NCBI GenBank assembly: GCA_019236975.1
Contig: JAFAHZ010000086.1
Location: 1-37,650 of the forward strand
Source: Vulcanimicrobiota bacterium
Lineage (GTDB): Bacteria > Vulcanimicrobiota > Vulcanimicrobiia > Vulcanimicrobiales > Vulcanimicrobiaceae
Length of the DNA stretch: 37,650 nt
Reading direction: 5' to 3'
Part shown: positions 16,420-25,181 of the stretch, in pieces
How the letters are laid out: every line of letters starts with the position of its first letter
Numbering within the stretch: the stretch's first letter is position 1
Position numbers and translations under genes: made by a program
Notes under the pieces: model-generated
What the model was told of the DNA's origin: nothing
The model's input: the letters and a program-made list of their open reading frames with translations, nothing else
Databases searched by the model: none

Positions 16420-17751
16420 ATGTCACCGTCACGCGTCGTAGCGGCGTGCACCGTCGCCTACGCTGTGCTGTTTTTCGTTCTCGGCTGGGATCGGTACGCG
16501 ACGTTCCACTCGGGGGCGGATCTCGGACTCTTCGCACAGACGATTGCCGGCGCGTTCGCCGGCTTCCGTAACACGTTTGAAGCTTCGAACCACTTTACGT
16601 ATCATTTCTCGCCGATACTGTATCTCTGCGCACCGGCGATGTGGCTGACGCACTCCGCGCTGTCGCTCGTCCTGATTCAGTCCGTTGCCACCGCCTCGAT
16701 CGCTCCCGCGCTCTACCTCATCGCCAGGCGCCGGGCTTCCGATCGCGATGCCGCCATCGTCGCGTGCGTCGCGTTGCTGTACCCGCCGCTGCACGGCGTG
16801 ACGTTTACGGATTTTCACGAAGTCGCATTCGCGCCGGCGGCGGTGGCCTGGCTGCTGTGGGCGATCGACGCGCGGCGCTTCGGCATTGCCTACGCACTTC
16901 TGGCCGTCGTGCTCGCGATCAAAGAAGACCAGGCGCCCGCGATGGCATTTCTGGGTGCGACGGCCATCGCATATTTCGTGCCGCGGCGAGAGCGCGCCGG
17001 CATAACCTTTGGGATCGTCGCAGTTCTTTCGTCGATCGCTCTCTTTGCAGCGTACTTCGGTATCGTGCGCGCGCTGGCCGGGGCGACGACTCCGTGGCAT
17101 CCCGAGCACTTCTACGCGTGGATCGGCTACGCGCAAGCCGAGCCGATCGGCCGGCAAATTGCGGAACGGTTCACGTACCTCGTGGAAGCATTCTTACCGC
17201 TCGCATTCGTTCCGTTTCGCTCGCGCGCGCTCGTGCTCGCGTTACCAGGTTTCGTCGAGGTACTCGCGTCGCGGGAACCGTTGACGTACACGATGGGTCA
17301 GCATTACGCAGCGGTATGGGTTCCTTACGTGCTCGTCGCCTTTGCAATCGGCGGCGCGCGGCTGTTGTCGGAACGGGGAACCGTCGGTAAGCGCTGGATC
17401 TGGACGAGTGCCGCACTGTGCGTCGCGATTTCGGCGTTCTTTAGCCCGCTGCACCTCGGACATTTTCTGCGGCCGCTGCAGCCGCAAGACGCGGCCACCG
17501 AAGCGCTGATCGGGCGCATTCCGACCGACGCGAGCGTCGGAACGTACGACGAGATTTACGCGCACCTGGGCTTCTACCCCCGCGCCCAAATCGGGCTCGA
17601 CGGCGACCCACAGTTCGTCATCGCGGATTCGCGATACGCCTCGGTGACGTGGAACGGGAAGTATCTTCCGCGCCTACGAGCCGAAGTGGCTTCCGGGGCC
17701 TACCGCATCGTCGCGAGTATCGACGGCGTCACCCTCTACGAGCGCCGTTAA
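16420..17751 (+). CDS. DUF2079 polytopic membrane protein
   Basis: 443 residues and roughly eleven hydrophobic segments. The start region has the DUF2079 pattern FHSGADLGLFAQTI, the loop HFTYHFSPILYLCAPAMWLTHS, the LIQSVATASIAPALYLIARR helix and FTDFHEVAFAPAAVAWLLWA followed by a lysine-containing AIKEDQAP motif. The family resembles GT-C fold integral membrane glycosyltransferases, but its function has not been shown. The ATG at 16420 follows an AGCGCAAGA. The stop codon overlaps the convergent cyclodeaminase-family gene in the palindrome TTAA at 17748-17751. Confidence 0.82.
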   Translation: MSPSRVVAACTVAYAVLFFVLGWDRYATFHSGADLGLFAQTIAGAFAGFRNTFEASNHFTYHFSPILYLCAPAMWLTHSALSLVLIQSVATASIAPALYLIARRRASDRDAAIVACVALLYPPLHGVTFTDFHEVAFAPAAVAWLLWAIDARRFGIAYALLAVVLAIKEDQAPAMAFLGATAIAYFVPRRERAGITFGIVAVLSSIALFAAYFGIVRALAGATTPWHPEHFYAWIGYAQAEPIGRQIAERFTYLVEAFLPLAFVPFRSRALVLALPGFVEVLASREPLTYTMGQHYAAVWVPYVLVAFAIGGARLLSERGTVGKRWIWTSAALCVAISAFFSPLHLGHFLRPLQPQDAATEALIGRIPTDASVGTYDEIYAHLGFYPRAQIGLDGDPQFVIADSRYASVTWNGKYLPRLRAEVASGAYRIVASIDGVTLYERR

Positions 17752-18656
17752 GCCGGCGCGCGCCGCGCGTACTCGTCGACGACGAGTTTTGCGGCGTAAA
17801 GATCTTCCACAGCCAGCCCGCCCGATTTGAAAACGGTCGTCGCGGAACGCGGAGGCGGAGGTACGCTCCCGTTAAACAGCTCGCCGGCTTCGCAGTAGAT
17901 CGTCGCGCCCGATCCGATCACGTCGCCGGATTCCTCGAGCATGGCTTCCCGCGAATCCACCACCAGCGTATTGCGCATGGCGTCGTCGTCGAGCTCGCGC
18001 CACTCGGAGCGGTTGGCGCCCACGGCGTTGACGTGTGCCCCCGGTTTTAGCCACGCACCGCGTAACACCGGTTGCCGGGAGCTGGTCGCCACCACGACGA
18101 CGTCGGCTCCGCGAACGGCGCTTTCGGCATCCATCGCGCGCGCGCCGTTCGTCTCTGCGAAGCGAGCGGCGTGCTCCGGCGTGCGGCTCCAAACGCGAAT
18201 CTGGTCGAAGCGTGCGACGTGCGAGAGCGCCTCGAGGTGCGCTTGCGCTTGGACGCCGCTGCCGAGCAGCGCGAGCGTGCGCGCGCCGTCCGGCATGAGC
18301 CATTTCGTCACGGCGGCCGAGACGGCGGCCGTGCGCATTTCCGTAATGAGCCGGCCGTCCATAGCCGCAATCGGAACGCCCGTATGGGTCTCCATGAGCA
18401 CGATCGTGCCGTTGTGCGTGGGGTACGGGCTGCCTTCGTTGGCCGGATAGAACGCGACCAGCTTCACGCCCATAACGTCGTCGCCGGCTGCCGGCATTAT
18501 TCCGAGAAAACGCGCATCCGGTTCGATCGTGACGATGGATCGTACCGGATGACGAATGCGCCCGGAGGAAAACGCCGACAAAGCGGTTTCCATTGCGTCG
18601 ATGAGAGCCGGATAGTTGAGAACCGCGCGAACGCGCTCTTCGTCGAGATACATCAT
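17748..18656 (-). CDS. Ornithine cyclodeaminase / mu-crystallin family protein
   Basis: 302 residues. NAD(P)-dependent family that includes ornithine cyclodeaminase, alanine dehydrogenase variants and ketimine reductase. Features seen: N-terminal substrate part with VRSIVTIEPDARFLGIMP and GVKLVAFYPAN; the substrate loop ETHTGVPIAAMDGRLITEMRTAAVSA, with the Arg-Thr-Ala-Ala signature; the nucleotide-binding motif LALLGSGVQAQAHLEAL; and C-terminal HVNAVGANRSEWRELDDD and SGGLAVEDLYAAKLV. Most family landmarks are present, so an active enzyme is likely, but the substrate cannot be assigned. The start has two adjacent ATG codons (18656, 18653). It is divergent from the DUF4349 gene. Confidence 0.9.
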   Translation of the reverse strand: MMYLDEERVRAVLNYPALIDAMETALSAFSSGRIRHPVRSIVTIEPDARFLGIMPAAGDDVMGVKLVAFYPANEGSPYPTHNGTIVLMETHTGVPIAAMDGRLITEMRTAAVSAAVTKWLMPDGARTLALLGSGVQAQAHLEALSHVARFDQIRVWSRTPEHAARFAETNGARAMDAESAVRGADVVVVATSSRQPVLRGAWLKPGAHVNAVGANRSEWRELDDDAMRNTLVVDSREAMLEESGDVIGSGATIYCEAGELFNGSVPPPPRSATTVFKSGGLAVEDLYAAKLVVDEYARRAPA

Positions 18657-18719
18657 GGCGCGGCGGTGTCACAGAATCGCGCACCCGGCGCGTTGTTGTT
18701 CGTCGAGGTAGACATCATC

Positions 18720-19613
18720 ATGCGCACTTACGCAGTACCGGCTCTTGCCGCCTTTGCCATCCTGCTCGCAGCACTCGTTCTTGCGTCGCTCGGCCGTCGG
18801 ACAGCGCCTATCGCACCGATGGCGGCTCCGTCGCTTCGGACCGAAGACGCCGTCTCGGAAACCGTCGCGGCGCCGCACGACGAAGCTGCGGGATCCGTAC
18901 GCCACTCGAACGTGCCCGGCCCTCAGATCGCACGCACCGGAAAGGTCGATCTGCTCGTTTCCGACGCGCAAGCCGCCGTCGGTCTCCTGACGAGCGTCGC
19001 GCGACGCAGCGGGGGCGACGTCTTTGCGTTGCAGATTGAGGGTGCGAACGATACGGTGCCGGCCAGCGCAGTGATGCAGCTGCGCGTTCCGGCCAACCGG
19101 TTCGACGCAGCGATGGGGGCGGTCGCCGGCACGGGAAAGGTCCGTTCGCAAGCGGAGTCGGCCTCGGATTTGAGCAGCGATATCGTCGATTCCGGCGCGC
19201 GGCTGCGCAACCTGCGTCGCACTGAGGACGACATGCGCGCCATCATGGATCGCTCCGGTTCGGTCGAACAGATCCTCGAGGTCGAAAATCAGCTCTCGCA
19301 GGTGCGGGAACAAATCGAGACGCTCGAATCGAGCCTTACGGCGATGCACCGGCAAGTCGCCTACGCGACGATCGACGTCTCGCTCTCGGCCGAAAGTTCC
19401 GTCTCACCGGTCGGGCCCACGGCATTCGCCCAGCTCGGGAACGCGCTGCGATCGGCGACGCACGCTTTTACCGAATGCGCCGTTGCGATTCTCTCGGGGC
19501 TGGTGTGGCTGCTGGTGTTCGCGCCGTACCTCGCCGTTATTGCGGCGATTGCGTGGCTGGGGATCCGCCGATTGCGCCTCGCACGACCGTCAGCGCCTCG
19601 GGCGCGAGCGTAA
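18720..19613 (+). CDS. DUF4349 membrane-anchored protein
   Basis: 297 residues. The first hydrophobic segment is an uncleaved-looking anchor or signal (MRTYAVPALAAFAILLAALVLASL). Then a Pro/Ala/Glu-rich linker and the DUF4349 domain (about 75-220): TGKVDLLVSDAQAAVGLLTS, then LRVPANRFDAAMGAVAGTGKV, DIVDSGARLRNLRRTED with a coiled-coil segment, QILEVENQLSQVREQIETLE, and the strand AYATIDVSLSAES. A second membrane helix (about 250-285) with a basic tail ends the protein. This is the common two-anchor layout of DUF4349 proteins, function unknown. The frame is open upstream to 18072, but those codons are antisense to the cyclodeaminase-family gene; GAGG at 18706-18709 serves the ATG at 18720. The last 77 nt overlap the 3' end of the convergent glycosidase gene. 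Confidence 0.86.
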   Translation: MRTYAVPALAAFAILLAALVLASLGRRTAPIAPMAAPSLRTEDAVSETVAAPHDEAAGSVRHSNVPGPQIARTGKVDLLVSDAQAAVGLLTSVARRSGGDVFALQIEGANDTVPASAVMQLRVPANRFDAAMGAVAGTGKVRSQAESASDLSSDIVDSGARLRNLRRTEDDMRAIMDRSGSVEQILEVENQLSQVREQIETLESSLTAMHRQVAYATIDVSLSAESSVSPVGPTAFAQLGNALRSATHAFTECAVAILSGLVWLLVFAPYLAVIAAIAWLGIRRLRLARPSAPRARA

Positions 19614-21678
19614 AGGTGCCCGCGGCTGCTTTCGAGCGTTCGACGCCGCGATTGGGGTTCGGTGCGTCGGTGGCGCCGTGCCCGCTCCAGGCGTACTGCT
19701 CGCGTCCGAAGGTCGCGATATCGACGGTGCCGGCGAACCCCGCGCCGCCGCTCGGCGTAGCGAATTCGATGCGAACGGTTCGCGGCACCGTATCCTTGTT
19801 TACGAGCAAGATCGACCAAGTGCCGTCCGGCCGCTGCAGCGCATAAGCGGTGACGATCGCGCGATCGGATCCGAGGCTGGTCGTTACCGGATACACGCCG
19901 TGCTCGCCGTCACCGGGCTGGGCCCAATCCTGCGTCAGTAATCGCACCGCGTAGTACGCTGCCCCCTTCGACCGAAGCTCGAAGTTGCGATCCACCATGT
20001 ACGGGTTATATGCGCCCCAGGCATGACAACGCTCGTTGAAGCCGAGCGGCTCGATTTCGGCTTGATAGTACGTCGCGTATGCGATACCCGCCGCCAGCGA
20101 CGCGCCGAAGAAATCGCCCGTCCAAAGCGCGCCGTATACCCGTTGCGACGCTCCCGTTCCGTCGGGTGAAAAGTTGTTCTCGGTTTCGAGCAGCGGCACG
20201 TCGGCAGGGACACCGTCATCGCGCCACGTTTTGGCCATGCGCCGGACGAACGACGGTTCGTCGAGCAAATCGTCGCGAAGTTTGTCGCCGCGATCGCAGT
20301 TGTGGTAAGGGTAATGCTCCCACGACATAAACCCGAGGTCCTTGAGGTGACCGCGCCTCTTGAGATACGCGACGAAGCGATGCAGCCACGAGGTATCGCC
20401 GTCCGCATCGGCCCACGCGCGCACGTCGGAGTCGACGCCCTGAAAGACCGGTCCGCCAAGACGAACGCGCGGGTCGACGGCGTGAATTGCGTCGGCGAAC
20501 TGAACGTACAGCGCGCCGTAATCCTCCGGAAGCGCGTACTGCCCGTCGACCTCTTCGCCCATCTCGACGTAGGCGATCGGATAACCCCGCGCCTCCATGT
20601 ACGCGATCTCGTTCGCCGCGTTCTGCGGCGTGCTGTAAAACACCGGAACCGGATAGATCGTCGGAAGGCCGCGAGTAAGCCGGCTGCGCGCAATCAAGTC
20701 GAGGCCGGGTTGATCCTGATCGCCCTTCACGCGGTCGCTCTCCGCATGCCAGGGATCCGTCGAGGAGGTCCAGATCAACGTTTGACGCGCTGGGTCCGGC
20801 GTGCAGACCACGGCACCGTGGCACGTTCCGACGCGCGAGCGGTGGACGAGGTCGTGAAAGCCGCTGCCGTCGAAAGTTCCGATGCCGACGTCCTGGATCG
20901 CATATCCCAAACAGTTGCGAGGATCGGCGCTCCCGTGCGAGTCGCACGTACCCGATCCCGCGCTCATCAGGACGCGCACGAAGGTCGTGCGCACCGGCGC
21001 CGGCGCGAGGCGAAGCGTGACGGTTCCGCCGCGTCCGGCAGTCACCGTGCCGCTAGCAAACGTTTTCCAGGCGGCCGATCCGGGATACAGAACGGCGTCG
21101 CGATCGCCGGTCCAGTACTGAACGCTATAGTGCGTTGCATAGGGATTGGCCCACGCGATACGGACCGCGTCGATCGCTTGCGGCTGGAGAAACTGTACGG
21201 CAGCCCACTGCGGGTTCGCGGAGTCGGGTTCGCCGGTGTACCGCTTCGTGAGGTACGGATCGCTTTTCCAATACGTCGACGGATCGCCGTCGTCGATGCG
21301 CGAGTACTCGTCGTCGTCTCCTTGGTCGCGCGACGAGCCGCGGTGCGGCAGACGGTATCCAAAGGAATCCGTGATGGCGACAGCGCTCGGGACGGGACTG
21401 CTGGTCCAATAGCCGCTCTTGCTCGCGGAGTCGCTGTACGTACCGGCCGGATTCCAGTGCCAATCCTCGATCGAGAGCTCGGTATACAGACGGTAGGTCA
21501 GCGTTCCGAGACCCGTGCTCAGCATGACGTCGGTATTAGCCGGCGAGTAGAGTTGAAGAACGTGTCCCTTCGGATCAGAGTCGACCGACGTTCCGAAAAA
21601 CCGCAACGGCCGGATGGTTTGAATCCGATGCGCCGCATCGACGCTGACGACGATTGCGGGCGGCGTCGTGAGCGGCAC
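19537..21678 (-). CDS. Putative glycoside hydrolase with inserted discoidin-like domain, copy 2 (no signal peptide)
   Basis: 713 residues, paralogous over its whole length to the gene just upstream (21683-23839). Barrel strand region 60-90 (YRLYTELSIEDWHWNP, then GYWTSS), a discoidin/F5-8C-like domain about 118-270 (YSRIDDGDPSTYWKSDPYL, ANPQWAAVQF, IAWANPYATHYSVQYWTGD), then barrel elements with YPIAYVEMGEEVDGQYA (candidate acid/base Glu375 or Glu376) and LLETENNFSP (candidate nucleophile Glu500). A C-terminal beta domain ends in LTVVRGAIGG. The pattern is of the TIM-barrel clan GH-A; I cannot name a family. The start is GTG at 21678, 4 nt after the upstream stop, with GGGAG inside the upstream gene end, so translation is coupled. 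No signal peptide is present from this start. Confidence 0.7.
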   Translation of the reverse strand: MPLTTPPAIVVSVDAAHRIQTIRPLRFFGTSVDSDPKGHVLQLYSPANTDVMLSTGLGTLTYRLYTELSIEDWHWNPAGTYSDSASKSGYWTSSPVPSAVAITDSFGYRLPHRGSSRDQGDDDEYSRIDDGDPSTYWKSDPYLTKRYTGEPDSANPQWAAVQFLQPQAIDAVRIAWANPYATHYSVQYWTGDRDAVLYPGSAAWKTFASGTVTAGRGGTVTLRLAPAPVRTTFVRVLMSAGSGTCDSHGSADPRNCLGYAIQDVGIGTFDGSGFHDLVHRSRVGTCHGAVVCTPDPARQTLIWTSSTDPWHAESDRVKGDQDQPGLDLIARSRLTRGLPTIYPVPVFYSTPQNAANEIAYMEARGYPIAYVEMGEEVDGQYALPEDYGALYVQFADAIHAVDPRVRLGGPVFQGVDSDVRAWADADGDTSWLHRFVAYLKRRGHLKDLGFMSWEHYPYHNCDRGDKLRDDLLDEPSFVRRMAKTWRDDGVPADVPLLETENNFSPDGTGASQRVYGALWTGDFFGASLAAGIAYATYYQAEIEPLGFNERCHAWGAYNPYMVDRNFELRSKGAAYYAVRLLTQDWAQPGDGEHGVYPVTTSLGSDRAIVTAYALQRPDGTWSILLVNKDTVPRTVRIEFATPSGGAGFAGTVDIATFGREQYAWSGHGATDAPNPNRGVERSKAAAGTFTLAPEALTVVRGAIGGSPATQSPQ

Positions 21679-21682
21679 TGGT

Positions 21683-23839
21683 TTACTCTCCCTTGGTGGG
21701 AACGACGTTCCCACGCAGCACGGTGATGGATTCTGCCGGAATCGAATAGGTCGCCGCTGCCGGGATCGTCTGCACGAGCGGCGGGCGATTGGGCGATGCG
21801 TACGACGCGGCACCGCCGGCGTGCCATTCGTATTGCGCGCTGCCGTACGTGACTTCCGTTACGGCGCCGCCGAATGCCGCGGTGCCGCCCATCCCGGCGA
21901 ACGTTGGCGCCACCGTGCGCGCAGAAACGTCTTTGTTCACGAACATCACGGACCACGTTCCGTCCGGCCGGTGCACCGCGTAGGCACTCAGGGCGGGCGA
22001 CGAGGTCGCACGAAACAGTTCGTGCGGTTGGTTTCCGGGCACGACCCACTGCTGTGCGAGCATCTGCGCCGCGCGATACTGTGCGTTCGTCGCGCGAATG
22101 CGCGCCGATCGATCGGCGACGAACATCGTCAGATTGCCCCAATCGGCCGGGCACTGTTTATTGCGCGAAAGCGGCACGGGCTCGTACTGATAGTACACGA
22201 CGCCGGAGACACCGTTCGAAAGCGCGGAGGCAAAGTAATCGGCCAGCCAGAGGCCGCCCTGGATCTGCATCGGCACCTGCGTGAAGTTCACGGCCGAAAA
22301 GTTCGCTTCGGTCACGTACATCGGAATGTCCGGCGGTAAACCGTCTCCGCGCCAAATGCCCGTGATGTGCCGCATGAGTGCCGGCTCGTTTTCGAGGTCC
22401 TTGCGAAGCTTCGCGGCGTGCTCGCAACCGTCGTACGGATAGTGTTCGAACGAAAAAAACGACAACTCGTCCAGCGCCCGGTGCGAGCGCAGGTAGCCGA
22501 GAAAGCGGTGCAGCCACGAGACGTCGCCGGCGGCATCCGGCCACGCCTGGACGTCGTCGTTCGCACCGCTGAAGACCGGTCCGCCGAGCTTGAGGTTGGG
22601 TGCTGCGGCCGCAATCGCGCGCGACCATTGGACGTACAGCGCCGCATCGTCTTCGGGCGTCACGTACTGTCCGTCGGGTTCTTCGCCCAACTCGATCGAT
22701 CGAATCGGATATCCCCGAGCCAGAAGGTAACGCACTTCGGCAACGGCGTTTTCGGGCGTGCTGTAGAGCATCGGCACCGGATACGTGGCGGGCGCATTTC
22801 GCGTGAGGCCGCTGCGCGCGATGAGATCGAGGCCGGGCTGCTCCTGATACCCAACGCGGCTTGCGGCGGTATGCCAAGGATCCACCGACGATACGTACGT
22901 CAAACTCTGCGTGCGGCCGGGGACGTGGTGCACGTAATCGGTGAAACCGGAAGCATCGGTGCGGCCGATCGCGATTTCGCGAATGGCGTACCCTGCGCAG
23001 TTCCGTGGATCGCCCGCCCCGTGCGTGTCGCACGTGTTCGACGAGCGCGTCATCAGCACGCGCACGAAGCGCGCTTTCACCGGCGCCCCGTGCAGCGTGA
23101 AAGGTTCCCACGCGCCGTGACCCGGATCGCCCATCGCATCGCTGCCGGTCCAATAGGCAAGTGCGTACGCGGTCGCGTACGGGTTGCCCCACGCGATACG
23201 AACGTCGTTGACGGGGCGCGACGTACCGAGATCGACGACCGCCCATTGCGGATGCAGTGCGTCGGATTCGTGCGTGTAGCGGCTCGTCAGATACGGATTG
23301 CTTTTCCAATACGTCGCAGGATCTCCGTCGTCGAGCCGTGAGTACGCGTTACTGTCGCCTTGGTCGGTAGTGAAACCGCTGTGGGCCAGCGCGTACTGAT
23401 ACGAGTCGTCGATGCTCGCCGGTTTTGGAACCGCATTGCTCGTCCAGTAGCCGCGATCGCCGGCGCTGAACGATCCGCGGGGATTCCAATGCCAATCTTG
23501 CACCGACAGCTCGCTATAGAGGCGGTAACTCAACCATCCCAAACCGGCGCCGAGCATCGCTCGCACGTTGGCTCGCGAATATAACGCCGGAATCGAACCG
23601 GCCGGCTCCTTGTCGACGGTGGATCCAAAAGCTTCGAGCGGACGAAACGTCGCGAGCCGATGCGACGGCGAGGCGTCGACGACGACGGAATCGACGTGCT
23701 CCGCATCGGCGCCCAGCAACATCGCCAGGCCCCAACAGAGCGCGCTAAGGCCGAGAAAAGACGAGAGGCGTCTGAGTCGTCGAACCGTTGTCTTGCTCCT
23801 GCGCTTGCGCGATGGTGATGTCGGATTGCCCGTTGGCAC
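21683..23839 (-). CDS. Putative glycoside hydrolase with inserted discoidin-like domain, copy 1 (membrane-anchored or secreted)
   Basis: 718 residues. An Arg/Lys-rich N-terminus (10-25) precedes a hydrophobic segment (27-44, SSFLGLSALCWGLAMLLGAD), a signal peptide or anchor. The barrel begins at YRLYSELSVQDWHWNP (105-120); a discoidin-like domain (about 159-295; YSRLDDGDPATYWKSNPYL, HPQWAVVDLG) is inserted, then barrel elements with SIELGEEPDGQYV (Glu386 or Glu387) and YVTEANFS (Glu511), candidate catalytic pair of clan GH-A-like enzymes. The C-terminus is a beta domain ending SITVLRGNVV. The GTG at 23839 overlaps the lipoprotein gene by 95 nt, but it is the only start that keeps the basic region before the hydrophobic segment. 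The TonB receptor gene is two genes upstream, so import or surface processing of a glycan is likely. Confidence 0.7.
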   Translation of the reverse strand: MPTGNPTSPSRKRRSKTTVRRLRRLSSFLGLSALCWGLAMLLGADAEHVDSVVVDASPSHRLATFRPLEAFGSTVDKEPAGSIPALYSRANVRAMLGAGLGWLSYRLYSELSVQDWHWNPRGSFSAGDRGYWTSNAVPKPASIDDSYQYALAHSGFTTDQGDSNAYSRLDDGDPATYWKSNPYLTSRYTHESDALHPQWAVVDLGTSRPVNDVRIAWGNPYATAYALAYWTGSDAMGDPGHGAWEPFTLHGAPVKARFVRVLMTRSSNTCDTHGAGDPRNCAGYAIREIAIGRTDASGFTDYVHHVPGRTQSLTYVSSVDPWHTAASRVGYQEQPGLDLIARSGLTRNAPATYPVPMLYSTPENAVAEVRYLLARGYPIRSIELGEEPDGQYVTPEDDAALYVQWSRAIAAAAPNLKLGGPVFSGANDDVQAWPDAAGDVSWLHRFLGYLRSHRALDELSFFSFEHYPYDGCEHAAKLRKDLENEPALMRHITGIWRGDGLPPDIPMYVTEANFSAVNFTQVPMQIQGGLWLADYFASALSNGVSGVVYYQYEPVPLSRNKQCPADWGNLTMFVADRSARIRATNAQYRAAQMLAQQWVVPGNQPHELFRATSSPALSAYAVHRPDGTWSVMFVNKDVSARTVAPTFAGMGGTAAFGGAVTEVTYGSAQYEWHAGGAASYASPNRPPLVQTIPAAATYSIPAESITVLRGNVVPTKGE

Positions 23840-25181
23840 CGGTGATGCGAGGATTCTGCGGCGTCGTGGATTCGATCAGGCCGTGCGCGGCAGCATAAAT
23901 CGGATAGTTGAATCCGATCGCTTGCACCACGATGTCGTCGGCTTGCGTCCCCTTTGCGACCTTCGCGCTATTTTGAGCGGCGGTGCAGATCGACGGACTC
24001 GGCTTGAGGTTATTTCTTCCTCCGGTCGTCGCGGAGTTCGGTCCGTTCATGTCGGGCAGATGGTAGGTCGCTCGGGCCGCCGACGTCACTTCGATCGTGT
24101 AATACACCGGCGCGAAGTGCGTCCCGCGCGGACCCTGGCAGTTCGACGGACCGGACGTGGCCCCGTCGTGCGGTCCGCCTTTCGGCCCGTAATCGACGAT
24201 TTGAACGTAGGCTTCCGTCACGCCGTGCGGCAGCGCCATGCTCAACGAACCGCCGCCCTTCCCGTTAAACGTAAACACCGGCGCTTTGATCGGCGGCAGC
24301 ACGCGCGCCGCATCTAAGTGCGCGGTCTTCGTAACGGTCGTGGTGCTCGTGCCGCCGCCGCTGCCGATCGTGGAAATCGCTATCGCAAGCGTAAACGCAC
24401 CGCTGCGCACTTTCACGCCGTCGAGAACCGTCACGCCCTCGGGGATACCGAGAAAATACTTGAATCCGAGCGAATCAACACCGGCGAGGATCAATCCGTC
24501 GCGGGTGCCCATTCCGTCTTTATCGGGATCGAACGCCGGCGGACCGCCCCACGGTACGAACAAATAGCTCGACACGGGGTCGGACGCGCCGAAAAGCGGC
24601 TGCGGGTAGGGTTGATAGCTGTAGGCCTGTCCCGTTGCCGCCACCGCGTTCGACGGCTGAATGCCCATTGCGAAATCGCCGCCGCTTTGCCCGAAGCTGG
24701 TCGTGTTCGGCCGCAAACCTGCCGGACAGCGGACGAAGCCTTTGCCGGGGAACGGACCGGGCCCGTCGCAGGAGGGCGTTCCGGGCGCCACCGTTTGCGG
24801 CGTTCCGCCTATCGAGTTGCCACGCCACTCGCGCATACTCGGACCGCCGTTGAGCGCCGTCGTAAACGGATCGGGAAATCCCGACGAGCTAATCGCCTCC
24901 GCGTACGACGGAACCGGATTCAATGCCACCGTCATGGTTCCCGACAGACGCGGTGTATTTACGCCCGTTGCGCTGTTTCCGTTGCTTTGGCGGAACGTGG
25001 AGACGACGTTCAGCCCGGTGCGCGATCCGTAGATATTCGCGGTTCCGACGGCAAACTGCACCGATCCGTAGCTGGGATTACCGGGACCGCCGGGATTGAC
25101 CGGCGTGATGGATATGCCGCCTCCGCCGCTGCAGGCGGTGAGTGCGGCAACGAACGCAGGTGCGAGAAGTTTTCGGTTCAT
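23745..25181 (-). CDS. Unrecognised lipoprotein next to TonB-dependent receptor
   Basis: 478 residues. A lipobox L-T-A-C (Cys17) follows MNRKLLAPAFVAA, so the mature protein is a lipoprotein with Cys-Ser-Gly-Gly-Gly-Gly. The rest is Gly/Ser/Thr/Pro-rich and beta-predicted: YGSVQFAVGTANIYGSRTG, MTVALNPVPSYAE, then a hydrophobic region FKYFLGIPEGVTVLDGVKV and VYYTIEVTSAARATYHLPD. The order and size recall partner lipoproteins of TonB receptors, such as SusD-like proteins, but it shows no SusD-type helix pattern and I assign no family. The ATG at 25181 overlaps the receptor stop as ATGA, with AGGA 6-7 nt upstream. Coupled expression with the receptor is therefore likely. Confidence 0.68.
   Translation of the reverse strand: MNRKLLAPAFVAALTACSGGGGISITPVNPGGPGNPSYGSVQFAVGTANIYGSRTGLNVVSTFRQSNGNSATGVNTPRLSGTMTVALNPVPSYAEAISSSGFPDPFTTALNGGPSMREWRGNSIGGTPQTVAPGTPSCDGPGPFPGKGFVRCPAGLRPNTTSFGQSGGDFAMGIQPSNAVAATGQAYSYQPYPQPLFGASDPVSSYLFVPWGGPPAFDPDKDGMGTRDGLILAGVDSLGFKYFLGIPEGVTVLDGVKVRSGAFTLAIAISTIGSGGGTSTTTVTKTAHLDAARVLPPIKAPVFTFNGKGGGSLSMALPHGVTEAYVQIVDYGPKGGPHDGATSGPSNCQGPRGTHFAPVYYTIEVTSAARATYHLPDMNGPNSATTGGRNNLKPSPSICTAAQNSAKVAKGTQADDIVVQAIGFNYPIYAAAHGLIESTTPQNPRITGANGQSDITIAQAQEQDNGSTTQTPLVFSRP

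Noticed and set aside
18072-18719. N-terminal extension of the DUF4349 frame
   Set aside because: These codons are antisense to the cyclodeaminase-family gene, and the membrane signal begins exactly at the ATG 18720.
20302-21726. Long plus-strand open frame opposite glycosidase copy 2
   Set aside because: It is antisense to a coding sequence with clear domains, has Arg-rich low-complexity translation and no recognisable motif; a shadow frame of high-GC DNA.
22367-23341. Long plus-strand open frame opposite glycosidase copy 1
   Set aside because: Same reasons: antisense to conserved domains, no start signal, no family motif.
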